The notes below the pieces were generated by a model. That model had not been told where the DNA came from. It searched no databases and worked only from the letters and a program-made list of their open reading frames with translations. Made by a program: the position numbers and the translations under genes. DNA of 64,000 bases from Acuticoccus sp. MNP-M23 (GTDB lineage: Bacteria > Pseudomonadota > Alphaproteobacteria > Rhizobiales > Amorphaceae): positions 3,030,501-3,094,500 of the forward strand of contig NZ_CP133480.1 of NCBI RefSeq assembly GCF_031195445.1, in the 5' to 3' direction. Positions 16,413 to 25,600 of the stretch are shown here, piece by piece (positions within the stretch are counted from its first letter, which is position 1; every line of letters begins with the position of its first letter).

Positions 16413-17468
16413 TCAGGCGCCCCAGGTGCGCTCCAGAACGCCCACCCAGTTCTCATGGCAAAGCTTGGCGATCAGCGCCGGGCCGTAGCCCCGGTCGGCC
16501 ATCGCCTGACGCAGGCGGGGCAACCGCTCCACGCCGGAAATTTCGGCCGGCACCACCGCACCATCATAGTCCGAGCCGAAGCCGACCCCGTCTTCGCCCA
16601 GCCGCTCGATCAGATAATCGGCATGTTCGAGCACGCGCGACAACGGCACGTCGGCGCTCATCCGCCCGTCCTCGCGCAGGAAGGCCGCGGCAAAGTTGAT
16701 GCCGACGAGCCCGCCGGTCTCGGCAATGGCACTGAGCTGCCGGTCCGTCAGGTTGCGTGTTGTGGTGCACAGCGCGTGGGCGTTGGAGTGGCTTGCGACC
16801 AGCGGTGCCTTGCTGATGCGCGCGACATCCCAGAACCCGGCTTCGGTGATGTGGGACAGGTCCACCATGATCCGGCGCGCATTGCAGTGCTCCACAAGGC
16901 GGACGCCGGCGGGGGTGAGACCCGGTCCGGTGTCAGGCGATCCGGGAAAGCGGAAGGGCACCCCGTGGCCGAACCGGTTGGGCCGCGACCAGACCGGCCC
17001 CAGCGAGCGCAAGCCGGCCGCATGAAACACGTCGAGCGTATCGAGCTGTTCGTCGATGGCCTCTGCGCCCTCCATGTGGAGGACGGCGGCCATCACATTG
17101 TTGGCCATGGTGCTGCGGATCTCCGCGGCCGTGCGGCAGATGCGAAGGTGCCCCTGGCGCTCCAGGTCGAGGAGGATCGCAATCTGCGCCATCGCCACGG
17201 GCAGGGCTGTGGTGCGGGGCACTTCATCGGGCAAGGGGACGTCGAAACTTGCCGCGGCCATGGCGCCAAAGTCGATCCCGGTTGCCTGCGCCGAGGGGAT
17301 CCATATGGCGAACAGACCGCCCGCGAACCCGCCCGTGTTCGCCCGTGCCACGTCGATTGCAGCGCCCGGATTGTCGGCAAAGGCCCGCCGGTCACCGTCG
17401 TGCAGCAGCTTTGAAAGCTGGTCGTTGTGACCGTCGAAGATCGGTGGCGTGACGGGCGCTGCGGTCAT
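16413..17468 (-). CDS. membrane dipeptidase (peptidase family M19)
   Basis: A 351-residue M19 dipeptidase. The zinc-ligand motifs are present in order: DGHND near residue 12, LHMEGAE near 129, DLSHI near 205, ASHSNAHA near 225 and GSDYDG near 298. The family hydrolyses dipeptides, including some D-amino-acid and beta-lactam-like substrates. No signal peptide is visible, so it is probably cytoplasmic. It starts 12 bp after the stop of the upstream acyltransferase-like gene, suggesting one transcript. The neighbouring amide/amino-acid importer could feed it peptides, but that is inference. Confidence 0.9.
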   Translation of the reverse strand: MTAAPVTPPIFDGHNDQLSKLLHDGDRRAFADNPGAAIDVARANTGGFAGGLFAIWIPSAQATGIDFGAMAAASFDVPLPDEVPRTTALPVAMAQIAILLDLERQGHLRICRTAAEIRSTMANNVMAAVLHMEGAEAIDEQLDTLDVFHAAGLRSLGPVWSRPNRFGHGVPFRFPGSPDTGPGLTPAGVRLVEHCNARRIMVDLSHITEAGFWDVARISKAPLVASHSNAHALCTTTRNLTDRQLSAIAETGGLVGINFAAAFLREDGRMSADVPLSRVLEHADYLIERLGEDGVGFGSDYDGAVVPAEISGVERLPRLRQAMADRGYGPALIAKLCHENWVGVLERTWGA

Positions 17469-17480
17469 GACCCGGAAAGA

Positions 17481-18569
17481 TCAGGCGACGGACTGAAGGT
17501 GGGGATAGACTTTGGTGAGCGTCGGAATGCGCGAGGAGCCGAAACCGTCCGACAGCCAGCGGCACAGCCGGTAAAAGAAGCCCCCCGCCCGTTCCGCATC
17601 GCCGGCGCCGGGAATGCTCGCCAGATGAAGGAACTTGCGGCCCTCGTCGGTCAGCATTTCGGGCGGGGTCGTGAAGAGGCCGTCGCACAGGATCGCCTTG
17701 GTGAGACCCATGCCGGCGTTGGTGGCGAGCCACCGCACCCGGTCTTCCCTTGTGCGCGCGTCATCGAAGTGGCTTTCGGGCCGGGGCACGGCCAGCGCGT
17801 TGATCGCCTCGGCCACCATATTGCGCTGCGCCACCCGCGAGAGACCCGAAAGATCCGACGGCTCGATGGCAGCGCCGGTGACGAAATAGAGCGGCGCGAG
17901 GTTCTTGGACCACATCAGCCGGCCCTCGTTCTCGTCCGGCAGGCCCCAGTTGAAGCGGGCAGGGGTAATCGGGATGTCATTTTCGAGCGCAAGATCGAGG
18001 AACGGGGCGCCGATGCCGCGCATCTCCTGGCCCTCGTGCCGGTCGGTCTCGCCGTGGACGCAGACGCAGGCGAACGAGTGGTCTTCCTCGCTGAGCCGCC
18101 GGCCGATGGCGCGGGCAACGCCCACCATGTCGCGCGGCTCCTGCTGGTTCACCATGCGCTGGCGCAAGGTGGTCGCCACGGTGCGCTCCGGCCCGTCCGG
18201 ATAGGTGTAGAGCGCGCGGTTGATCTGGCTGGAATCGAGGTCGTAGTGGGCATCCCACGTCACGATGTCGCACAGCTGACGGCTGAGGCCGGACATCAGT
18301 GCGGCGAAATACCCCACGTCGCTTGCCACCTGATGGTTGGATGCGAAGAGGCGCGGGCCTGCCGGGAGCGTCGCGCGCACCTCGCAGCCGACCACGAAGT
18401 CGCGCAGCATGGCGCGCACCAGATCGCGGCGCAGGTCTTCCGTGGGGCAGACCCAGCGGCAGGCGGCTTCAATGGCCTCAGCCCCGTACACACCTTCGGC
18501 GACCAGCTGGCCTTCGGTATGCGACGCGGACTGACCGTCGGAAACGGCGGTATTGGTTTGAAGACGCAT
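17481..18569 (-). CDS. divergent acyltransferase-like protein (PlsC-fold candidate)
   Basis: 362 residues. A candidate H-x4-D acyltransferase box is visible as FASNHQVASDVGYF near residue 77, with an upstream leucine-rich segment and a later EGQEMRGIGAPFLDLALEN segment that resembles the glycerol-phosphate acyltransferase EG(T/S)R region. There is no clear transmembrane helix. I infer an acyl-CoA or acyl-ACP-dependent acyltransferase, but the protein is too divergent to name a substrate and it could belong to an uncharacterised family. It precedes the M19 dipeptidase by 12 bp and follows the liv cluster after a 158-bp gap. Confidence 0.5.
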   Translation of the reverse strand: MRLQTNTAVSDGQSASHTEGQLVAEGVYGAEAIEAACRWVCPTEDLRRDLVRAMLRDFVVGCEVRATLPAGPRLFASNHQVASDVGYFAALMSGLSRQLCDIVTWDAHYDLDSSQINRALYTYPDGPERTVATTLRQRMVNQQEPRDMVGVARAIGRRLSEEDHSFACVCVHGETDRHEGQEMRGIGAPFLDLALENDIPITPARFNWGLPDENEGRLMWSKNLAPLYFVTGAAIEPSDLSGLSRVAQRNMVAEAINALAVPRPESHFDDARTREDRVRWLATNAGMGLTKAILCDGLFTTPPEMLTDEGRKFLHLASIPGAGDAERAGGFFYRLCRWLSDGFGSSRIPTLTKVYPHLQSVA

Positions 18570-18727
18570 CGCGCCGGCTACTCCTGTGGGTCACAGGAAA
18601 AGCCTGCGACGATCAAGAGCGCACAGTCGCACGGCCAAACGCCAAAGAAAACGGTACGGAGCGGTCTAGCGACACACAACTGTCTTGAAAAAACGCTCCG
18701 GCAAGGCTCGGAACGCCTTCGGGACAG

Positions 18728-19480
18728 TCAGACGGCAAGGTAGTCTTCGCGCAACTTCTTGTCGCCCAGCACCTCTTCTGCGGTGCCGGTGTACACGATT
18801 TCGCCCATGTCCATGATGATGGCGCGGTCGGCCAGATGGAGTGCGGCAATGGCATTCTGCTCCACCATGATGGTGGTGATGCCCATTTCCTTCACCTCGC
18901 GCACGATGCCTTCGATCTCCTGCACGATGACAGGCGCGAGCCCTTCGTAGGGCTCGTCCAGCAGCAGAAGCTTGATTTCGCGGCAGAGCGCGCGGGCCAC
19001 GGCCAGCATCTGCTGTTCGCCGCCCGACATGGTGATGGCTTCCTGCTTGCGCCGCTCCGCAAGGCGGGGGAAATGATCGTAGACGCGTTCGATCTCCCAG
19101 CCGCGCGGCTCGGCGATCTGGGCAAGCTTCAGGTTTTCCTCAACCGTCAGCCCCGCAATGATGCGCCGGTCTTCGGGCACGAGCTGCACACCGGCCGCGG
19201 CGGCTTCAAAGGCGCGCATCTTCGTCAGGTCCTGTCCGGCGAGGCGGATGGTGCCCTGCTTCAATTGCGGCGAATCGGTGCGTGCGATGGTGCGCAGCGT
19301 CGAGGTCTTCCCCGCGCCGTTGCGGCCGAGGAGCGCCAGCACCTCGCCCTCGCGCACGGTGAACGACACACCCTGCACAATGTAGCTTTCGCCATAGTAG
19401 GCGTGGATGTTTTCGCAGCTGAAGTAGCCATCTGCGGCCGACTGCGGCTCCCGCGGGGCATTTTTGACTGCAGCGTCCAT
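18728..19480 (-). CDS. livF: branched-chain amino acid/amide-type ABC transporter ATPase LivF
   Basis: A 250-residue ABC ATPase: Walker A GRNGAGKT near residue 53, signature MSGGEQQMLAVARAL, Walker B LLLLDEPYEGLAP and H-loop equivalent MVEQN. The LivF-type VEQN in place of a histidine H-loop is characteristic of this subfamily. It forms the ATPase pair with LivG and drives the LivHM permease. A 20-residue polar N-terminal extension precedes the ATPase core. The start overlaps the livG stop (TGATG). Confidence 0.93.
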   Translation of the reverse strand: MDAAVKNAPREPQSAADGYFSCENIHAYYGESYIVQGVSFTVREGEVLALLGRNGAGKTSTLRTIARTDSPQLKQGTIRLAGQDLTKMRAFEAAAAGVQLVPEDRRIIAGLTVEENLKLAQIAEPRGWEIERVYDHFPRLAERRKQEAITMSGGEQQMLAVARALCREIKLLLLDEPYEGLAPVIVQEIEGIVREVKEMGITTIMVEQNAIAALHLADRAIIMDMGEIVYTGTAEEVLGDKKLREDYLAV

Positions 19481-20241
19481 CAGTGCGCTCCTCCGAGATA
19501 GGCTTCCTGCACCTTGGGATTGGCGCGGACCTCGTCCGGCGTGCCCTCGGCGATGATCTTGCCCTGCGCCAGAACCGACACCTTGTCTGCCAGCGAGAAC
19601 ACCACGTGCATGTCGTGCTCGATGATCACCTTGGTCATCCCGCGCGCCTTGATCCGTTTCAGAAGGTCAATGGTGCGGTTGGTGTCGAGGCGGCTCATGC
19701 CGGCGGTCGGCTCGTCCAAGAGCAGGAGCTTCGGCTTTTGAACGAGGCACATGGCAAGCTCGAGGCGCCGCTTGTCACCGCGGGAGAGCGAGCTTGCGTC
19801 CGCGCTGCGCTTGTCGGCAAGGTCGAGGTCGAGAAGGGTTTCCTCGGCGGCTGCGCGGATGTCCTTGTCGGAGTCGAGGCTGGAGAAGATGTTCATCCGC
19901 AGCGCCCCGTCCCGCTTGGAGAAGGCGGGCGTCATCACGTTCTGCAGGACCGTGAGGTCGGCGAAGATCTCCGGCGTCTGGAACACGCGCGCAATGCCCA
20001 GCTGGTTGATCTGGTAGGGCGTCTTGCCCGTGATCACGTCCCCGTCGAACACGACGGCTCCCCTGTCGGGCGCAAGGCGCCCGACACACACGTTAAGGAG
20101 GGTGGACTTGCCGGCGCCGTTCGGCCCGATGATCGCGTGGGTCTTGCCCTCTTCGATCTCCAGGTCGATGTCGGTGAGCGCTTTCAGCCCGGCGAACGAT
20201 TTCTGCACGTCGGCAACGTGGAGCACGCGGTTGGCGACCAT
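19480..20241 (-). CDS. livG: branched-chain amino acid/amide-type ABC transporter ATPase LivG
   Basis: 253 residues. Walker A GPNGAGKS is near residue 40, the signature is SLSRGDKRRLELAMCL (a variant LSRGD instead of LSGGQ), and Walker B is LLLLDEPTAGM. It also has the long LivG insertion before the signature (TPAFSKRDGALRMN). It works with LivF on the LivHM permease. The gene begins 3 bp after the livM stop and overlaps livF by one base. The LSRGD variant is seen in related amide/urea-type importers, so it does not by itself suggest inactivity. Confidence 0.93.
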   Translation of the reverse strand: MVANRVLHVADVQKSFAGLKALTDIDLEIEEGKTHAIIGPNGAGKSTLLNVCVGRLAPDRGAVVFDGDVITGKTPYQINQLGIARVFQTPEIFADLTVLQNVMTPAFSKRDGALRMNIFSSLDSDKDIRAAAEETLLDLDLADKRSADASSLSRGDKRRLELAMCLVQKPKLLLLDEPTAGMSRLDTNRTIDLLKRIKARGMTKVIIEHDMHVVFSLADKVSVLAQGKIIAEGTPDEVRANPKVQEAYLGGAH

Positions 20242-20244
20242 CGC

Positions 20245-21459
20245 TCAGCCCTCCTTCTTGGCGCGGAACATCCGGCCGATGCGGCGGAAGCCCTCGATCA
20301 GCCCCCCCGGCAGGAAGCACACCACCAGCACGAACATGATGCCCAGCGTCAGGTGCCACCCATCGCCCACGAAAGGTGAGACGATGGCGACGACAGTGTC
20401 CCGCGCCCCCTCCGGCACGAACGAGAACATGTTCATCAATGTGGAGTCGCCGAGCGCGGAGAAGATGTTTTCGAAATATTTGATGATGACGGCACCGAGG
20501 ACCGGGCCGATCAAGGTGCCCGCACCGCCGAGAATGGTCATCAGGACCACTTCGCCCGACGCCGTCCACTGCATGCGTTCGGCGCCGGCCAGCGGGTCGA
20601 TGACGGCGAGGAGACCGCCCGCAAGCCCGGCGAACATGCCCGAAATCACAAATGCGATCAGCGTGTAGGGGCGGGTGTTGAAGCCCACATAGTTCATCCG
20701 CACCTGGTTGGACTTGATGCCGCGCAGCATCATTCCGAACGGTGAGCGGCTGATGCGCAGGGCAACGATGAAGGCGATGATCAGAAACACCGCGCAGGTG
20801 TAGAAGCCTGACATGCCGGTCATGGTGATGCCGAAGAAGTCGGCCCGCGGCACAGCCACTTCGCTGGTGCCGTAGATGGCGGCGTCGATGATGCGCGGGT
20901 CGTCACGCAGGACGCGCAGGCCGGTCTCGCCGTTGGTGATCGGCGTCAGAACCGAATAGGCGAGGTTGTAGCACATCTGCGCAAACGCCAGCGTCAGGAT
21001 CGAGAAGTAGATGCCGGACCGGCGCAGCGATACGTACCCGATGGCAAGCGCCAGGATGCCCGACATCATCACCGCCAAGGCAAGCGCCGGCAGGATGTTG
21101 AGCGAGAACAGCTTGAACGACCACACCGCCGCGTAGGAGCCGACGCCAAGAAAGGCTGCGTGGCCGAACGAGAGGTAGCCGGTGAGGCCGAACAGGATGT
21201 TGAAGCCGATCGCGAAGATCCCGTAGATCGCGAAGCGCTGCATCAGGTCCGGATAGGCCGCCCCGAAGGGCTGAAGCCAGATCGGCATGGTCATGACGGC
21301 GGCAGCGAACAGCACCGTCATCACAAGGTCGCGGCCTTTGGGCCAGAGCGGCTCCATTTCCGGGCCGCGGGGCGGCAGGGCGGAGGTCCGCTCCGTGCTG
21401 TCGCGGTGGTGGGCGGAGCTGGCGTCTTCGGTCATCGGTTTGCCCGGTGTGGTGTCCAT
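20245..21459 (-). CDS. livM: branched-chain amino acid/amide-type ABC transporter permease LivM
   Basis: 404 residues with a hydrophilic N-terminal leader of about 45 residues, then the LivM permease core with roughly eight to ten hydrophobic helices. The family motif [21 protein letters not shown] is present near residue 92 and [14 protein letters not shown] near 310. It pairs with LivH to form the membrane channel. It begins only 4 bp after the livH stop, in one operon with the binding protein and ATPases. Confidence 0.92.
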   Translation of the reverse strand: MDTTPGKPMTEDASSAHHRDSTERTSALPPRGPEMEPLWPKGRDLVMTVLFAAAVMTMPIWLQPFGAAYPDLMQRFAIYGIFAIGFNILFGLTGYLSFGHAAFLGVGSYAAVWSFKLFSLNILPALALAVMMSGILALAIGYVSLRRSGIYFSILTLAFAQMCYNLAYSVLTPITNGETGLRVLRDDPRIIDAAIYGTSEVAVPRADFFGITMTGMSGFYTCAVFLIIAFIVALRISRSPFGMMLRGIKSNQVRMNYVGFNTRPYTLIAFVISGMFAGLAGGLLAVIDPLAGAERMQWTASGEVVLMTILGGAGTLIGPVLGAVIIKYFENIFSALGDSTLMNMFSFVPEGARDTVVAIVSPFVGDGWHLTLGIMFVLVVCFLPGGLIEGFRRIGRMFRAKKEG

Positions 21460-21463
21460 GGGA

Positions 21464-22480
21464 TCAGGCCTCCATCACGCCTTTGCGGCCGAGCAGGCCT
21501 CGGGGCCGGGCGAGCAGGACGACCACCGCAACAAGGTAGATGATGATCTGGTCGATGCCCGGAAGGATGTCCTTCACCTCGTTGAGCGAGGCGAACGACT
21601 GAAGAATGCCGAGAAGGAAGCCGGCCGCGACCGCCCCCGGCAGCGAGCCCATGCCGCCGACGACAACCACCACGAAGGACAGGACCAGAAAGTCCATCCC
21701 GATATGGTAGTTGGGCGGCAATATGGGTGTGTAGAGCGCGCCTGCGACACCCGCCGCGACGGCCGCGATGCCGAACACGATGGTGAAGCGGCGCTGAATG
21801 TTGATGCCGAGAAGCTGCACCGTCTCGCGGTCGGCCATGCCGGCGCGGACAACCATGCCGTAGGTGGTGAGGTTGAGGAACGCGAACACCGCGCCGATGA
21901 TGATGGCGGCCGATGCTAGATAGACGAGGCGCCACCACGGGTAGGAGAGGTTCCCCGAAAGGCCGAACCATGCGCCGATGTCGGCCGAACCCTGCACGAT
22001 TTCGGGCGCCTGGACCGGAATCGGGTTGGCGCCGAAGAAGGCCTTGATGAGTTCCTGCGCGACAATGGCGATGCCGAAGGTGACGAGGATCTGTTCGGCG
22101 TGGGAACGCTTGTAGAAGAAGCGGATCAGCCCGCGCTCGAAAATGACACCCACAAGGAGCATGAAGGGGATTGTCACGAGGACCGAGAGCGGCACCACCC
22201 AGTCGATGATGGTGGCGCCGGTGTCGCCGAACCATGTGACGAGGTAGGGAATTTCCTTGTAAGCCTCGAAGAAGGTGATGGATTCGTCGCGCACGCGGGT
22301 GGAAATCGTCAGCGCTGCCTGAAGCGTGACCGCGCAGAACGCACCCAGCATGAAGAGCGCGCCGTGGGCGAAGTTGACCACACCCAGCGTGCCGAAGGTG
22401 AGCGTCAGCCCGAGGGCGATCAGCGCGTACGCACCGCCTTTGTCGAGCCCGTTCAAGACCTGCAGGATTAAACCGTCCAT
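21464..22480 (-). CDS. livH: branched-chain amino acid/amide-type ABC transporter permease LivH
   Basis: 338 residues from the ATG at 22480, which has a good GAGAGG ribosome-binding sequence nine bases upstream; the longer frame from 22513 lacks one. Motifs include the N-terminal [15 protein letters not shown] and, near the C-terminus, [17 protein letters not shown], typical of LivH. An insertion of about 45 residues ([18 protein letters not shown] region) between the first helices is longer than in E. coli LivH but occurs in related alphaproteobacterial permeases. It follows a hairpin-rich gap after the binding-protein gene. Confidence 0.92.
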   Translation of the reverse strand: MDGLILQVLNGLDKGGAYALIALGLTLTFGTLGVVNFAHGALFMLGAFCAVTLQAALTISTRVRDESITFFEAYKEIPYLVTWFGDTGATIIDWVVPLSVLVTIPFMLLVGVIFERGLIRFFYKRSHAEQILVTFGIAIVAQELIKAFFGANPIPVQAPEIVQGSADIGAWFGLSGNLSYPWWRLVYLASAAIIIGAVFAFLNLTTYGMVVRAGMADRETVQLLGINIQRRFTIVFGIAAVAAGVAGALYTPILPPNYHIGMDFLVLSFVVVVVGGMGSLPGAVAAGFLLGILQSFASLNEVKDILPGIDQIIIYLVAVVVLLARPRGLLGRKGVMEA

Positions 22481-22505
22481 CGAACCTCTCTCCGATCGCA
22501 CATGG

Positions 22506-22540
22506 TCAAGCACCGCGGCGGAGGAGGCCGCGGTGCTTGA
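22506..22540. other. 14-bp perfect stem-loop upstream of livH
   Basis: TCAAGCACCGCGGC (22506-22519) and its exact complement (22527-22540) flank a 7-nt loop. It lies 26 nt upstream of the livH start on the transcribed minus strand and is not followed by a T-tract. Such hairpins downstream of binding-protein genes commonly protect the upstream message from 3' exonucleases or attenuate the permease genes; that role is inferred. Confidence 0.7.
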
Positions 22541-22612
22541 AACGACACTTGTCTAGGTGGCCGGCCAGACCGGCCGAAGCGGGCGCCGGCAATGTGCGGG
22601 GGCGCCCGGCGT

Positions 22613-22636
22613 GGCGCCGCGGGATGCCGCGGCGCC
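22613..22636. other. 10-bp GC stem-loop just after the binding-protein stop
   Basis: GGCGCCGCGG (22613-22622) and CCGCGGCGCC (22627-22636) form a perfect stem with a GATG loop, 11 nt beyond the stop codon of the substrate-binding gene on the minus strand. No U-run follows. A further GGGCGCC/GGCGCCC pair (22581-22587/22601-22607) lies downstream, so the whole 167-bp gap is highly structured. Confidence 0.6.
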
Positions 22637-22647
22637 GTTGCGATGGA

Positions 22648-24006
22648 TCAGGCCGCGCAGCCGGCAACTTCGTAGGGGCCAAGCTCGCCGCCGAAGATCG
22701 AGGGATCGTAGTCCGTCTGATCGCGGCCCACGGTCTTGTAGATCGGCAGAAGGTCGAAGTCGGACGTGGCGTTCGGGTTGCCCTGAACGACGTAGCATTC
22801 CTTCATGCACTGGTGGTCGGCGGCGCGGTAAAGCGTCGGACCGTTGCCCATGCCGTCGAACTCGAAGCCCTCCAGCGCCTTGATGACCTCAACGGGGTAG
22901 AACGTCCCGGCGCGGTTCACGGCATCGGCATAAAGCAGCGTCTGCACGTAGCAGGTGTGGGCGGCCTGCGAGGGCGGGCGGCCATATTCCTGGCCGAACG
23001 ACTTGGCGAACGCCTGCGCACCGGGGTTGTCGGACATCCACGAGAAGTTGGCGGTGCCGAAGATGCCGGCGACGGCGGAGCCTGCGCCCTGCGCCATCAG
23101 CTCTGAGAACAGCGGCACGACGATCTCGAACTGCTTGCCGTTGACCTGCTTGTCGCGCATGCCGAACTGGACGGCCTGGGTCAGCGAGTTGACCATGTCG
23201 CCGCCGTAGTGGTTCAGGATCAGGACGTCGGCGCCCGAGTTGAGAACCGGCGTGAGGTACTGCGAGAAGTCGCCGGCACCGAGCGGGGTGCGAACCGCCT
23301 GCACCGTGTCCCAGCCCTGGGCTTCGGTGGCGTTCTTGATCGATTCTTCCTGCGTCCAGCCCCAGGTGTAGTCGGCGGTCAAGTGGTAGGCGCGGCGCTC
23401 CTTGCCGTAGGCTTCGGCGACGACCGAACCCAGCGCCTGGCCGGACTGGTAGGCGTTGAAGAAGTGGCGGAAGCCGTAGCGCCGCTTGTCCTTGCCGGTG
23501 GTGTCGTTTGAGTGGGTGAGGCCCGCCATGAAGACGACGCCCATCTCCTGGCAGAGCGACTGCACGGCCACCGCAACGCCGGAGGACGAGCCGCCGGTGA
23601 TGATGATGGCGCCGTCCTTCTCGATCATCCGCTTGGCGGAGGCGCGGGCCGCGTCTGACTTGGTCTGCGTGTCGCCGGTGACGTAGGCGACCTTCTTGCC
23701 AAGGATGCCGTCACCCTTGAGCGTGGTGGGCTGCATGGTGGTGAGCATGCCGCCGTCGCCCTCGCCGTTGAGGTGCTTCACGGCAAGCTGGTAGGCGCGC
23801 AGCTCGTCCTTGCCTTCTTCGGCGTAGGGGCCGGTCTGCGGCACGTTGAAACCAAGCGTCACGGTGTCGCCGGTGGGGGCGTTGCAGAAATTTGCGTCCT
23901 GCGCCCAGGCGTTGCGGACGAAAAAGCTTGGCGTCGTCAGCGCAGCACCCGCGAGTGCGGTCGTCTTCAAAAATCCGCGGCGTGATGGACGTATAATGCG
24001 ATCCAT
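22648..24006 (-). CDS. Tat-exported amide/amino-acid ABC substrate-binding protein
   Basis: 452 residues from the ATG at 24006, which is preceded by a strong GGGAGG ribosome-binding sequence. The N-terminus carries a twin-arginine signal, SRRGFLKTT, followed by a hydrophobic stretch and an NAWAQ cleavage region. The mature protein is a type I periplasmic binding protein of the urea/short-chain-amide/branched-chain family (VTLGFNVPQTGPYAEEG opening). It delivers ligand to the LivHMGF complex downstream. The ligand cannot be read from the sequence; the ureases in the window are 35 kb away and give only weak support for an amide. The divergent regulator gene upstream is a natural candidate to control it. 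Confidence 0.9.
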   Translation of the reverse strand: MDRIIRPSRRGFLKTTALAGAALTTPSFFVRNAWAQDANFCNAPTGDTVTLGFNVPQTGPYAEEGKDELRAYQLAVKHLNGEGDGGMLTTMQPTTLKGDGILGKKVAYVTGDTQTKSDAARASAKRMIEKDGAIIITGGSSSGVAVAVQSLCQEMGVVFMAGLTHSNDTTGKDKRRYGFRHFFNAYQSGQALGSVVAEAYGKERRAYHLTADYTWGWTQEESIKNATEAQGWDTVQAVRTPLGAGDFSQYLTPVLNSGADVLILNHYGGDMVNSLTQAVQFGMRDKQVNGKQFEIVVPLFSELMAQGAGSAVAGIFGTANFSWMSDNPGAQAFAKSFGQEYGRPPSQAAHTCYVQTLLYADAVNRAGTFYPVEVIKALEGFEFDGMGNGPTLYRAADHQCMKECYVVQGNPNATSDFDLLPIYKTVGRDQTDYDPSIFGGELGPYEVAGCAA

Positions 24007-24205
24007 ATCGATCCTCCCAAGTGGCGCGGAGTTCATTTGCCGACTCCGCTCATCTACTGCGGTGTAAATGAGGCGTTATGGTCGGAACAAGGCGAAGCAT
24101 GCCAGTTGTTACACTCTTGTAAAGTTGCGCTTGCGGGTGCTGTATAGTTTGTAAAGACCATAACGATGCGCCGGACATTGAACCGGCGCCGGGGGAGACA
24201 CGGGT
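24007..24205. promoter_or_regulatory. divergent promoter region with repeated TTGTAAAG boxes
   Basis: 199 bp between the importer operon and the regulator gene, noticeably AT-richer than the flanks. CTTGTAAAG (24116-24124) and TTTGTAAAG (24148-24156) are direct repeats exactly 32 bp apart, and the first is also part of a dyad, TTACA-CTCT-TGTAA (24109-24122). A third TGTAAA lies at 24063-24068. PccR/RamB-class regulators are known to bind TTTGCAAA-like sites, so these boxes are plausible operators for the adjacent ScfR-like gene; they differ by one base from that consensus. Confidence 0.55.
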
Positions 24206-25600
24206 TTGGGCTCATTTCAGCGCGTCCCGATGGGCGATCGGATCAAGACGCAGCGCCGCACGCGTGGGTTGACCCAGCGGGCGCTTGCGGACGCCGTGGG
24301 CGTCTCGCCCGCCTATCTGAGCCTCATCGAGAGCGACAAGCGGCAGATCGGCGGCAAGCTCCTGCGCCAGATCGCCGAAGAGCTGGGCGTCACCACCGAG
24401 ACGTTCACCGCCCTCAGCGACGACCGCCTGGCCGCTGACCTTGACGAAGTGTCCCGCACACTCGGCGAACCGGCGGAACCGAACGCTTCCTCGCTGGTGG
24501 CGTTCTCGCCGGACTGGGCGCGCATCATCCTCCAGCTCAACGAGCGCGTCCTGTCCGCCGAAGCTCATTCGGACCGGATTGCGGACCGGTTCTGGCGCGA
24601 TCCGCAGTCGATCTCGTTTGCACACGATATTCTGAGCCGGATCACCTCGATCCGCTCCGCTGCCGAAATTCTCGCCGACCTGGTGGACACCGGCGGCGAG
24701 ACCCGCGCCCGCTTCACCCGCACCGTGGTGGGCGAAAGCGAACGGCTGACCACCGTGGCGCGGCAGATGATTGCAGCGCTTCAGGAAGGCGCGGGCGAGG
24801 ATGCCGCAGGCGCCGACGTTCGCGAGGTGGACGGTTATCTGCAGGACCGGGATTATTATTTTCCGGTCCTCGAAGACGCTGTGGCGGGGTTGGCGCGGCC
24901 GGCCGCCGAGCCGCCCACCAGCCGTTTCCGCACCGCCTCCTCGCTGGTGGAGCGCGAACTTGGCAGCGTGATCGACGCGGAGCTGGATCTGCGCGCGTTC
25001 CGGACCGAGGGGGCCGTGGCGCGGGCGCGCGGCGCGCTGGTGCGCTACGCAGCGGGCGCATTGATCATGCCCTACGATGCGTTTCACGACGCCGCCACCC
25101 GCAACCGATACGATGTGGACATTCTGTGCGACCGGTTCGGCGTCAGTTTCGAGCAGGCGGCGCACCGGCTGGCGTCCCTTCGGCGACCGGGGCAGGAGGG
25201 CATTCCGTTCGCCTTCCTGCGGGTCGATCCGGCGGGGACCATATCAAAGCGTCTGTCGAGCCGGGCGCTGCGTCTGCCGCTGTTCGGCGCGTGCCCGCTG
25301 TGGTGCGCGTTCGGTGCCTTCGGCGAGAGCGGCCGCACGCTGACCCAGCTTGCCGACATGGAGGGCGAGCGCTTCCTTCTCATCGCCCGCGCCGTGGACA
25401 AGACGCGTCAGCACCACGCCCAGCCGGCCGCCCGCTTCTCGGTGATGCTCGGCGCCCCGGCCGATTATCTTGGCGACATCGTCTACGGGGATCCGTTTCC
25501 GCCGGGGGTCGAGAGTGTCGTGACCGCGGCGGGGTATGAGTGCCGCTCGTGTTCGCGGGTGTCCTGCGCGCAGCGTGCCCACGGCGGCGCAATCCTGTGA
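24206..25600 (+). CDS. XRE-family regulator of the ScfR/PccR type with an embedded DHp-like segment
   Basis: 464 residues. An XRE helix-turn-helix spans about residues 9-68 (LTQRALADAVGVSPAYLSLIE). Residues about 135-195 read like a histidine-kinase dimerisation helix pair: SFAHDILSRITSIRSAAEIL with His140, then RFTRTVVGESERLT. The downstream kinase has the closely similar RFLAIIASESERLT. Residues about 275-340 form a degenerate M78/ImmA-like segment, followed by the C-terminal ligand domain of short-chain-acyl regulators ending with Cys residues (CRSCSRVSC) that might bind a metal cluster. I use the TTG at 24206, which has GGGGGAG upstream; an ATG at 24230 is the alternative. The stop overlaps the receiver gene (GTGA). 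Confidence 0.8.
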   Translation: MGSFQRVPMGDRIKTQRRTRGLTQRALADAVGVSPAYLSLIESDKRQIGGKLLRQIAEELGVTTETFTALSDDRLAADLDEVSRTLGEPAEPNASSLVAFSPDWARIILQLNERVLSAEAHSDRIADRFWRDPQSISFAHDILSRITSIRSAAEILADLVDTGGETRARFTRTVVGESERLTTVARQMIAALQEGAGEDAAGADVREVDGYLQDRDYYFPVLEDAVAGLARPAAEPPTSRFRTASSLVERELGSVIDAELDLRAFRTEGAVARARGALVRYAAGALIMPYDAFHDAATRNRYDVDILCDRFGVSFEQAAHRLASLRRPGQEGIPFAFLRVDPAGTISKRLSSRALRLPLFGACPLWCAFGAFGESGRTLTQLADMEGERFLLIARAVDKTRQHHAQPAARFSVMLGAPADYLGDIVYGDPFPPGVESVVTAAGYECRSCSRVSCAQRAHGGAIL

